DNA from: Elymus sibiricus
Taxonomy: Eukaryota; Streptophyta; Magnoliopsida; Poales; Poaceae
Assembly (NCBI GenBank): GCA_039707655.1
Contig: CM077675.1
Location: 419,883,162 to 419,947,161 of the forward strand
Direction of reading: 5' to 3'
Length of the DNA: 64,000 bases
In this document: positions 10,840-21,600 of the stretch, piece after piece
How positions within the stretch are numbered: position 1 is the stretch's first letter
How the letters are laid out: the number at the start of each line of letters is the position of its first letter
The notes under the pieces: generated by a model
Seen by the model: only the letters and a program-made list of their open reading frames with translations
Databases searched by the model: none
What the model was told of the DNA's origin: nothing
Position numbers and translations under genes: made by a program

Positions 10840-11500
10840 GTGCGCCCATCTACTGCCATGTGTTACGCGCTGGGCGCACCCACGGGATTTCCTTTTTTGC
10901 ATGTGTTTTTGGTTTTATTTATTTTTTAGGAATATTTGGCTTTTTAGCTTTTACTTGGTTTTCCCTAGGTTTTGACGTTTTTTTTTTGGAAGTGGTGCTT
11001 TTTCACGAGAAGCCCAACATGTGCTTTCTGAAAGGGAAAATTACAGTTGTGCTTCCGCAAGAAGGCTAGCATATACTTTCACGAGAAACACACTTATGCT
11101 TCTTGTAAAAGGAAAAAATACAGATTGTGTTTCCACGAGAAGCATAGCTATGCTCCCTGAAATGGAAATGCTAAGCGTGTGCTCCCGCGAGAAGCACGCC
11201 TATGCTTTCGAAAAAAATGAAAAAGACAGTTGTGCTTCCAAAAAAGTGAAAAAGCACATTCTTGGTTTTTCTGTGAAAAGAAAAAGTTGAAAGCTTAAGA
11301 ACATCGATCTAGTTTCAAAGATCTCAACGCGAGAAGTCCAACGGTGAAAACGGTTTGTGATTTGGAGGCCCAGTTCAAGAGATAAATGGTTTTGGAAAAG
11401 CAAATTTATGAAAAAATGAGAAAATTTTCCAGGTTTCGACAAGTGACACACATGCAGTGCTCCATTTGTCAACACAAGAGAAGATTGGAGTGACCTTTGC
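10840..11500. repeat. Degenerate repeat with CACGAGAAGCAC units
   Basis: TTCCACGAGAAGCACACTTATGC-like units repeat about six times between 10990 and 11250. They separate the two foldback-like blocks. No gene seen. Confidence 0.45.
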
Positions 11501-11709
11501 AAAGGATACCCCTTAGTTAGTGATTTCGCTAGACACGCCCATTCCTACTTCGGCACCTCACTGTGATCTTACACTTCAGATAGAGGCTTGGGTTACCCGT
11601 CCTGACGACTTCTACCCGAAGGCAGATGAGATAGAATGCATGGGGAGCGGCTATGTGCCGCCCGATATGATTCCTAACACAGGGTCACTTGTAGGAGCCG
11701 TTGCTAGGC

Positions 11710-13080
11710 CGGGCCAATAACCACGTGGCCGCGTCATGCTAACTTCGCACATGGTTTTTTCTTCCATTTTCCCAACACTTTTAATTATTTGTTTTACTTG
11801 TTACTTTTATTTATATTTTGAAAGAATATAAATGTTAGAAAAAACACTTCACATAAAATAATATATTTTTTCAATCATGTATTTGAAAATGCTAAACGTG
11901 TATAGGAAACTGTTAATGATGTCTACGGAAAATGTTTGTGGCATCTCAAAAACGTCAAGCATTTAAAAAAATGTAAATCACATTTTAGAATGTGTATACA
12001 ATGTAAAACAATATTTTTGAAATTCAAAAATAATGTTTCGTACATTAAAAAATTTAACATTACATTTTAAAAACTTGTTCATGTGTTTCAAAAATGGGTT
12101 TGTGAAATTTCAAAAAAAGTTTATGCAATGTAATAAAAAATGTTTGCGTAACGTAAAAGCAAAATGCTTTGTACCATTAAAAAAAATATGTGACATTAAA
12201 AAAACTTCCAGTGACTCAAAAAAAGTTCGTGAAATTTAGGAAAAGATTATACTCCATCCGTTCCTAAATATAAGTCTTTGTAGAGATTCCACTATGGACC
12301 ACATACGGATGTATATAGATGCATTTAGAGTTTAAATTCACTTATTTTGCTCCGTATGTAGTCCATAGTGAAATCTCTACAAAGACTTATATTTAGGAAC
12401 GGAGGGAGTACAATGTAAGAAAAATATCCACATAGGTTAACAAATGTTTTCTCCAAAACAAAAATGTACATGAATTTTTCAAGAAATATTCACGTGTGTC
12501 CAAAAAAATGTCTGTCAAATTTTGAAAAATGTTTGAAAAATGTAAAAATGTTCATGTAGTTAAACTTTCTTATTGTCATTAAGAAACTGTACAACGTATA
12601 TTTGGAAAATGTTACCGTGTATTCAAAACATGCAGTAGTGTTTAAAAAAATGTACATCATGTATTTGAAGAAGTCCAAAGTGTACCCAAAAAACTATTCA
12701 TGTGTCCGCTACAAATGTACATTGTGTACTGAGAAAAGGCAAAGATGTATTAAAAATAGAATCCCTTAAAACTGGCAAAGAAACAAAAAGAAAAGTAAAA
12801 AAGGGAACAATATGAAGAGAAAACAAAAGAGAACCAAAGTATAGAGAAAAGTAAAAAAGGAAGAAAATCGGTGAAAAAATAAAGTATAATGAAGGAAAAA
12901 ACAAAACAGCTAAAAACTAAAGGAAAAAGCAAAACAGCTAAGAACCAAAGGAAAAAAAAACCCATAGCAGAGCGAGCGAACCTACAACTACGACGAGCGC
13001 CGCGAGCGACTGTATTAATCAGCATGCCTGATTCACTCGCCCGTAGACGATTCCTAATAGGAATCAGTACGGGAGAGTCA
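11710..13080. repeat. Second AT-rich foldback-like block
   Basis: Many AAAAAATGTTTGTG/AAAAATGTACAT units in the opposite sense to the 9540-10720 block, followed by an A/G-rich run (12770-12960). A Stowaway MITE is inserted at 12252-12408. No coding signal. Confidence 0.4.
12252..12408. mobile_element. Stowaway MITE (157 bp)
   Basis: Opens CTCCATCCGTTCCTAAATAT and closes with its near-perfect inverse GGAACGGAGGGAG, flanked by TA. The arms AGTCTTTGTAGAGAT and ATCTCTACAAAGACT pair over much of the length. Confidence 0.9.
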
Positions 13081-14050
13081 TAGCTCTAGCGGAACGCGTG
13101 CTCTTGTTTGTATGTAGAGAGCCCCGTCTAAAAGCCAGAAACACCTAAAAATCCTGGCTTTAATGAAAAATAGAGGAATAATAATGTATTTTTACATTGA
13201 GCGTCAAGTACTCCCTCTGTAAAGAAATATAAGAGCGTTTAGATCACTACGGAGGGAGTAGTTAATTTAACATTCCATCAAAATAAAAAAGTGACACTGT
13301 TTAGTATATTTCGGGCAGAGACAAACTTCGTTTGGGATTTTTTGAACAGACATATTTTATTTTTCTTTTAAAGATCACGAATAGACATGTTCGCTTTCCT
13401 GCCTCCAGCTCTCCTATGAGCACATCCGAAAGACTGAGCCGGCATATCATCTTGAAATTTACGAAGTCGCCGTAGACACCTCGTCGTCGACGAGAACGTC
13501 TTCTCCCACTGAATGCGCATCGCCGAAAATCCTGAAATAAATCAAGGAATAAATGCAAGCAGCAGGATTTGAACCTTGATGGCTGAGATATCACATTGTC
13601 TCTAACGATCCAACCACAGATTGGTTGGTTGTGAATTTGAGATTGAGAGAAAAGAAGAAGATGCCGCATTGCCGCGGTCAGACCTGGTGACGGGCGCACG
13701 CATGAATCATGCACGACCGTCCGTGTCCCACTACCACGAGGAAGATTGTAGTAATGGTGCTCGACGAAGAAAAGATACAGAAACGTCTGGCTGGAATTGG
13801 CGCCGGCTTCACCTCGTCGCGTCGCCAACAGCGACAAGCACGCGCCGATCAGTCCGTCAAGTAAGGACACATCCCACCCAAGTCCACTTTTTTTCTCTCT
13901 CTCTTCATCTCTATCAATCCAATCCAAGTGATGGACATATATAGGAGAAAAATAAATTGTATGACTACACGTATGAATAATAGGGACTCAAACTGAACGC
14001 GTCCGCGGGCCTTTCTGGCTGTAGACCCACCAACTCCAACGGACGTTTAA
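13081..14050. other. No gene; contains a 48 bp MITE relic at 13211-13258
   Basis: The relic opens CTCCCTCTGTAAAG and closes CTACGGAGGGAG between TA dinucleotides. The rest (13400-13960) has the look of a dispersed repeat. Its ORFs on both strands have no recognisable domain. Confidence 0.55.
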
Positions 14051-15314
14051 GGCCAACTCCAACGCAGGGCCCCATTCTGTCTGCGTTTGTCTGTCTGGAT
14101 CAAAATGGACACACGACACGGCCCAACGCGTGGCCGCATTCTCAAAATTTGTCCGTTTGGCGCCCGGCCCGTCCCATTTTCGGCGCAAACCTGCGTCTGA
14201 TTTGCGTCCACACGGACGTTGAACGGACGGGCACACGCTTACTTGTCGTCCGCCACGGCGACGCGTGGCGGCCGTCCACCTACTTCCACCGCCCAAAATA
14301 AATGCGCACGCGTGGCGGACCCCGGCTGTTAGCCACCCAGCTGGTGGGTCGTCGTCCTTCTTAAATGTGGAAGCCGTGGACCGGCCAGTCCACAACTTCC
14401 ACTTCCTACCCGGCCTACCTCCTCGAGCCCTGACACGAGCAAACCCTAGCGGCCGCCGTTGCATCCCACTCGCCCATCTCCCTACCGACGTCATGGTCTG
14501 GCATTGGAAGGGGAAGCACGACCACGAGGCCGGCTCCTCCTCTGGTCGACGTCGCTCCAGCAGTTCCGCGCCGCCCGCACCACCTTCTCCGCTCGTGTTC
14601 GAGATCGCGCCGTCGGCGGCCGGGCACCGCAACAGGCCCTATGTCCACGTCGACGTCTGCCGGTGCTACTGGGAGACGGCGACGCCACTCCCGTGGGGAG
14701 ATGTCCACTTGCCCAACAACTGGCATCTCTCCGCGGATCGCGTGCCGATCCCGCCAGTTCCGGCGATTGGCCGCGCCCGCCGCGACAAGATCAACCGTCG
14801 TCGCGCCCGCCTGCGGGCGGACCTCCTCCACGCCCCCAGGTAGCCCTGGATTCGCCGTTGTGGGATACGTGGCTCCGCGACGAGCACGACCTGCATCGGC
14901 AATCCTTTTTTGCCGGTCGTCCTCCGAGCCCTTGTCGCCCGCGTCCGGCTCTGGCGAACGACGAGTGGGACGGCGGCTCCTGAAGATGACGGCGGCTACA
15001 GGCGACGAGCCTTTATCTAGTTTATTTTATATCTTTTATTAAGTTTTAGGTCAATTACGAACTGTGTTGAACTTAGGTACTATGAATGTGTCGACGTTCA
15101 TTTTTATATTTATGTTTTCGTATTATTTGTAAGTTTATTTTATTTTTATTTTGCAAAAAGTCAAAGTCCACAAACACGGACGGTTTGGGACAAGACATGG
15201 CGATTGGGTGCATCGATGGCCGCACCGTCCACAAATGAACAGCCGTGTTCATTTTTCTGCCCCAATAAGACGAAAAGCGGACATCCATTTTGGGCTGATG
15301 CGTTGGAGTTGGCC
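14051..15314 (+). mobile_element. Harbinger-like non-autonomous element upstream of the STAR1-like gene
   Basis: Terminal inverted repeats GGCCAACTCCAACGC (14051) and GCGTTGGAGTTGGCC (ending 15314). TAA precedes the left end, but ATA rather than TAA follows the right end, so the target duplication is imperfect or lost. It contains a short ORF of a type common in such wheat elements. It ends 287 bp before the STAR1-like start codon. Confidence 0.7.
14493..14843 (+). CDS. Short element-borne ORF, unknown function, probably truncated
   Basis: 116 aa starting MVWHWKGKHDHEAGSS. It has a Ser/Arg/Pro-rich N-terminal part and then a conserved-looking block (CRCYWETATPLPWGDVHLPNNW) followed by a basic RRDKINRRRARLR tail. 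I know proteins of this kind as abundant transposon-associated ORFs in wheat. I do not know a function. An in-frame ATG upstream at 14265 would add 76 residues of unconvincing sequence, so I prefer 14493. The stop right after the basic tail suggests the protein is cut short. Confidence 0.45.
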   Translation: MVWHWKGKHDHEAGSSSGRRRSSSSAPPAPPSPLVFEIAPSAAGHRNRPYVHVDVCRCYWETATPLPWGDVHLPNNWHLSADRVPIPPVPAIGRARRDKINRRRARLRADLLHAPR

Positions 15315-15601
15315 ATATCTGCCGTTCCTCCGCAGCAGCAACACGAGTCCAGACTCCAGTCCAGTCCAGTGCAGAGGTGGCGGCCGTCACCGAATGCCAC
15401 CGTTCTCGTGAGTCAGGCACGCAGAAAAGCCGCCCGCCCACCTCGGTTGGAGCCCCGAATCCTCTTGGTAAAGCTAATAATAAAAGGAGACGCGTCATAT
15501 CCGACGCTACGCTCCACCCGGCGCGCACTCTCTTCCCCGTCTCTGCTCCTGGCGCTGCGAGCTTCTCTCCTCTCCCGCCATCTCCTCCACTCCACGATCA
15601 A
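15315..15601 (+). promoter_or_regulatory. Proximal promoter and 5' leader of the STAR1-like gene
   Basis: 287 bp between the Harbinger-like element and the ATG. An AATAATAAAAGG stretch at about 15476-15487 is the best TATA-like candidate, and pyrimidine-rich leader sequence follows up to the ATG. Anything further upstream is transposon sequence. Confidence 0.5.
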
Positions 15602-18600
15602 ATGGGCTCAGCTTCAGGTAATTCCACAGAGCAAACCCGAGATGTATGCATGATTCCTACACCCATCCAATCCAATTGTGAGGCTCTTTTGTTTTGTATG
15701 GCTGATGATCCATCGTTGCCGTGCACTTGCAGATGATAGCAGGGAGCACCTGCTGGACGTGGGCGGCCTCGCCGCCGGCGCGCCCAAGATACGGGTGCGC
15801 GGGCTGCGGCGGCGGTCGGAGGCGAGCGGCGAGGAGATCCTGCGCGGGGTGGACCTGGACGTGCCGCGCGGGGTGGTGATGGGCGTCATCGGCCCCAGCG
15901 GCAGCGGCAAGTCCACGCTGCTCCGCGCGCTCAACCGCCTCTGGGAGCCCGCCCCCGGCGCCGTCACCCTCGACGGCGCCGACATCTGCGGCATGGACGT
16001 CCTCGCGCTCCGCCGCAAGGTCGGCATGCTCTTCCAGCTCCCCGCCATGTTCGACGGTACGTGCCTCCTTGCTCCTGAACTTCTGTCGCAGAGTTGAAAT
16101 GCCAAAGAGTTGAAATTGCACAGTGCAGCCTTTGCTTGCTGTAAAATCAGTTGGTCCATGGCTGGATGGTGATAAAAGTGGTGAACATCCCTGTCAAGGC
16201 CAGTAACCATTAACCAAGTTGAGCCAATCAACCAAAGGTAGTGGGCGGTGACCATTGAGGAGCGGTTTCAGTCTTTCAGGTTCTTTTGGACCTCATGAAT
16301 CGTGATAAACTTTTTTCTATCGGTGCATGGAGACGCAAACTTTTGCGTTCTATCGAGAAACCAAACCAATGGTGATAAACCTAAGACCATACTCCCTCCG
16401 TCCGTAAATAGGTGTGCATCTAACTTTTGTCCTAAGTCAAAGTTTTGAAACTTTGACTAACTTTATAGGGAAAAGTAGCAGCACTTATGACACTAAATTA
16501 GTATCAGTAGATTTGTTTTGAAATGTACTTTCATAAGACTAGCCACAGTGGATAGTAGGAGTAACATACACATATTCCTAGACTATGTAACTACTTTCAT
16601 AATGGGTAGTAACATAAGTATGGTGTCATGCAAAGCTTTATTTATTAGGTTATAGACTCATATTGCATTGGGACATGTGATGTTACGGTAACTAGCTAAG
16701 TTACTCAAACTACCTCTCTCCTCATGAACTCATCGCCACATAAGCAAATTTGCCGAGTTGGACTCGATGTTAGTGCTGAAGTTATTAGGTTATATACCAA
16801 CTTGATGGCATATATGCTACTACTCTTTTTTATAAAGTTGGTCAAAATTTTAAAACTTTGACTTAGGACAAAAAGTAGAAGTACACTTATTCGTGAACGG
16901 AGGGAGTACACCATAGCAATCCTACATCATCTGCAAACGCACTGATAACTTTGGAATTTCAATTAAACTATACCTTAACCATCGCCCAACAAATGTAGGG
17001 GCCGTGTAGAGGGCAGAGGATAATAGGTGTGGGCAAGCATGTTTTGTGCCAGCATTTGCTGAGATTCAGTATTTAATTATGATGATGGTGGTGCATTGCC
17101 GCAGTTGTTTATTTATATATACTTTAGGGGGAAGTACAGGCTATTGTTAAGCAATGAGGAGTGCTTGATCCGTTGACAAAGTTAAGCGTAATCTTGCTTT
17201 TTTCTTCTTGAAATGAGGATAACCCTGGGCCTATACATCAAAACGATGCGTGCGGCCATATATTATTAAAAAAGTAAAATTCAGCAGCTGAACAACCTCG
17301 ACTAGGAAATAAAGCGGAAAACAAATCCTGAGGCCGTATACCTCGCGATAGTAACCCCCCAAATATCCACTAACTCTATGTTAAAAGACACATCAGAAAC
17401 GAAAAATACACAACTCCTAGGCTACATCTTCAAGAAGGAATTGACGCACGTGCGCCGATGATGTGAGTCCACCACAAGGTTGAACTCCAGATTCTCATCC
17501 ACAAAGCCAAGCTTCAATCCACCACCTTCAGCAAAGACACGACGCAGGCGCACGTCGACACAGCCTGGTCAGAGATCTTGTGTTTCCATCGGAGTGCATA
17601 AACTCGTTGTTGAAGCCATCTGTACCATCCGCCCTTATCCGTCTACCGACGCTCGATAGCCAGATACCTCTAGAGAAGAAAACAGAAGAAAAGGACGTCC
17701 CATACCGTCTGCCTCCCGCTACTGTCGCCACCTTTGATCCAACAGCAACAGGCTAAACATGACACCTCCACCAGAGCCACCGTGCATTACCTGCCGGTAA
17801 CAGGCATGACTTGACGTCTCCGTATAAGACGTCGTGCGTAGCATCCACCGGTGGTGCATCCACCGGTGGCTTCACCTGCCGGCGACAGGCATCGCCCGAC
17901 AACTCAGAAAGATGCACATGTGTCACCTGCCGAGCCGCATCGAACCCGATCTGTTGATGGAGGGGATGTCCCACACCGCCACCAGCCTCAGAATGGCCGT
18001 CGCCACCTCAAGATCCAGACTCCGAGTCGCAGGTGATGAAGAGGGGCCGCAGCCCCAACCTAATCTTGCTTTGAAGATGCCAATTGATCATTCACATTTA
18101 CTTATCACATATCACATACTAGGATAGCAAAACCGCGAAAGTATGGTTCTTCGATTAGAATAAAGCATAACTTTATGATGGGACATATCTGATGCCTAGA
18201 TACGAAGTATGGCTGTTCTCCCTTATTACCGTCATTAGGTACATTGCCATGCATGCAAATGAACAATTACCTTAGTGAAATGTATTATCTAAAATTAGTT
18301 TATTGAAATCATTTCGAAAGTTCTAGTATCAAGGTGCAAGGGCAATGCAGACAGACCAGAATTTTTTTCACAAATAGTACATATTTTTGAACAAATTGGG
18401 AAAATATGATCAAAACATCAGAAATTGCAAAACTAGCACACCGTCGTCCTACGGTTGGACGAAACTGACGTTTCGGTCAACCACTGACCGAAACATGACG
18501 TGTCGTCCTCTGGTTCGACGAAACAACTGTTTCGTTCTACGGTTGGACGAAATATCAGTTTCATTCAAACAGAAGCCGAATCATCCATGCATTCGGTACC

Positions 18601-21600
18601 GAAGACAGTTTCGTTTTTCTGCAGAACGAAAACTCTATTTTTTTGGTATTTTCTTCGCCGAAGAGTGCATTTTCCCGCCAGTTTCGTTCCTGCCCTTCTC
18701 TCCCGCCCTTCTTTCCCGCCAGTTTTGTTCCCGCCCTTCTCTCCCGCCCTTCTTTCCCGCCAGTTTCTTTCCCGCCCTTCTCTCCCGCCCTTCTTTCCCG
18801 CCAGTTTCGTTCCCGCCCTTCTCTCCCGCCCTTCTCTCCCGCCCTTCTTTCCCGCCAGTTTCGTTCCGCCCTTCTTTCCCGCCATTCTCTCCCGCCATCT
18901 TCTCTTCTGACCCTATAAAACCCTCTCCGCAGCAAGGTGGGTGAGCAGGCAAGTGTAGTGTTTTTTTGGTCACCGTTTCTTTGCAGGTAATGGCTTGCCC
19001 CTTTTGCCGAGCTCCAGGTGGCCCTTGTTCTTCCTTTGATTCTTGTGCGTCTGTCTTCACTGTGGTGCTGGATCGTCGCTGTTCAAGGCGTGTTGTAAGA
19101 TTCAATATCTTGTTTATCTGATTGTGGCATATGGTTCATGTTGTTTAGGTTGGAATGTATTCTAATGCCTTTGTTTATATGATTATGATGTTTGCTTCCA
19201 TTCTTTTTGTAGTATGTTCCGTGCAGTGTTAGATCACATCTTGCTCGGTACATTGAGGAGTACAGATATTGATCTTGCTCTTCACAACAGTGAGGGTAAC
19301 TTATACCATGTTCTGTTTACACATGGTCGGGTGAGCAGTAAATTCCATGGTCCTTCCTGGGAGGAACTTGTGAATGATTATGGTCTCCGTCATCGTGACA
19401 TGATGACTGTTAGGCTTGAGCACTATGGAACATGGTGTAGTGTTGATTTTCATCGGGATGGTGTTATGTTGTTCCCTTTACCCTGTGTTGGTAAGATTTT
19501 TTTTGAGTGATTTAAAGTTTTGTTTCAACTTATACGTTTTGCTGTTCTGCTAAATTTGTGAAATTATTTTTTTGTAGCTCTTGATGATCTGAGTGAAACT
19601 CAGAGGGAACTTGTTGACAGTTGTTTTTATAGTCGTGGTATCTTAAGTCTGAATTATCACCAAATGTATGTCATGTCGCGACAGCTCTTTGATGACAACT
19701 ACATATTGTGTACTCCTTTTGTTCATAGGATTGATTCCATGAATGTCAATGGTCAACATATGGTGAGCTTTGTTTTTGGCCACTGTATATTTTTTTGTTC
19801 TTTGCTCTAGTATACTGTTTTAAATTTGTAAGCTCAACATCATATAACTTGATGTTTTTTGTCAGGTTATTCCGACCATGGTTGTGAGGAGTTTGACGGA
19901 ATTTGTGTCAATTCCTAGGACCGGTTCTTTAACTCTTGAAATTACTTTGGATTCTGAAGATGATGATATATCTGTGAGCATTCCTTGTTCCTACTTTATT
20001 GGCTTGGGTGATAGAATGGTGTTCAAGAAGGAAGGCTTCGGTAATTTTCTTCGGGCATCTTCTATTGAAGTCAACAATTTGGTGCTCATAACCTTCAAAG
20101 AGCGTGATCAGGAGCTAGTTGTTGTTTTCAGTCATCTGCCACAGTGATCGTACTATCTCGCCCTACTATCCCCCCATTTTATTTTCCCGCCCTACTATCC
20201 CGCCATTTTCTTTCCCGCCATACTCTCCCGCCATTTTTTCTCCTGACATTCTCTCTCGCCATTATCTCTCGCCATTTTCTTTCCCGCCTTTCTCTCCCGC
20301 CATCTTCTCTTGTGAACCTATATAACCACATCCGCAGTAAGGTGGGTGAGCAGACCCTTCTGTCCCCCTTTCTCTCACGCCTTTCGCTCCCGCCATCCTT
20401 TCGTGGAGATGTCTCATCCTCATTATCCTTTTGATCGTAGTTTTCACTCTGGTATGTCCGATCGTCTTCTCAAACTAGCCGCCAATTTCAAGATGGATGA
20501 TAGAGTAGTTCCATGGGAGGAACTCATCAGTAGTGACACCATAATGAATGAGTTGGCTCACTCATTAGCTAGGAGTGGGTGGCCTCCCAGGACATTTGAG
20601 GAGATACGAAAAGAACTTCTCAGGTTGCATGGCAGATGGCAGAAGGTCAAACTGCATAAGAGTGAATCTTACATCAGGCTTGGGAGGAATAATTCAGATT
20701 TATGGTCAGCAGACAGTGAGGACGAAGACGACCTCTTCATGCCGAGCACCAAGGTCAAGACTACCGCATCGTCGAAGGCCAAGAGTTCTACTTCGACAAA
20801 GGGCAAGAGATCTGCATCGACGGAGGAGGAGGATGATGCATTCATGTAGTACTGTTTTATGTAGTACTGTTTAATTTCTGTTGTAGTGTTTAATTCAGCT
20901 GTACTGTTTAATTCAGTTGTAATGTTTAATTCAGTTGTACTGTTTAATTCAGTGGTAATGTTTAATTTCAGTTGGATACATTTAGTTCGCAGTACAAGTG
21001 TTATCTCTCTAAACCAATTGACCAACTTTGTACTGAAGTTTTTTTGCCACCGACGGCTTCTCCCTCGGCCAGCTCGCTTTTCCCTTGCTTTTTCCCATGC
21101 GCAGACGCTGATTCCGATGCCCACACTATAGCAAAGTGCGCTGATTTCCACGTCAGACTGTAGTGATTGGCAGAATCAGCGTCTGATTGGCAGACTGTAG
21201 TGATTGGCAGACAGACGCTGATTCCTGCTGTCTGCTTTGTTTGATTCCTGCTGTCTGCGGTGCTATGATGTTGCTGCGGCGGACGCGCGTGTTTTATTTT
21301 CTTCTACCGACAACACAATGCTCCTCATCTTTATATACGAGATGCCCATGCCTGCTCTCTCACGCTCTTCTCTTTGCTTCTGCCCACACTGCTTGCTCTT
21401 TCTCACTCTCTTCTCCATCGTCCAGCCGCACTTCAAAACACCAACGCGCTAGTCATTATGAGTTTGCCTTGTTCGGATCAAAGCATTAGGCCTACGAAAA
21501 TGAAGAGTGCGACTTTGCCTCGGGGGGTGGAAGTACTTCGTTGTTGGTGTGGCGATCTCTGCAAGGTGAAGGAGGTGACGGATTTTTCAGATTGGTTGGG

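Noticed and set aside
14048..15317. TAA target duplication for the second Harbinger-like element
   Set aside because: The left side has TAA but the right side reads ATA, so no matching duplication can be claimed.
18561..19105. Long Gly/Arg/Glu-rich ORFs on the minus strand over the E2F-like array
   Set aside because: They are the antisense reading of the TTTCCCGCC repeats, open in several frames at once, and overlap a TATA box and the first exon of the B3-like gene.
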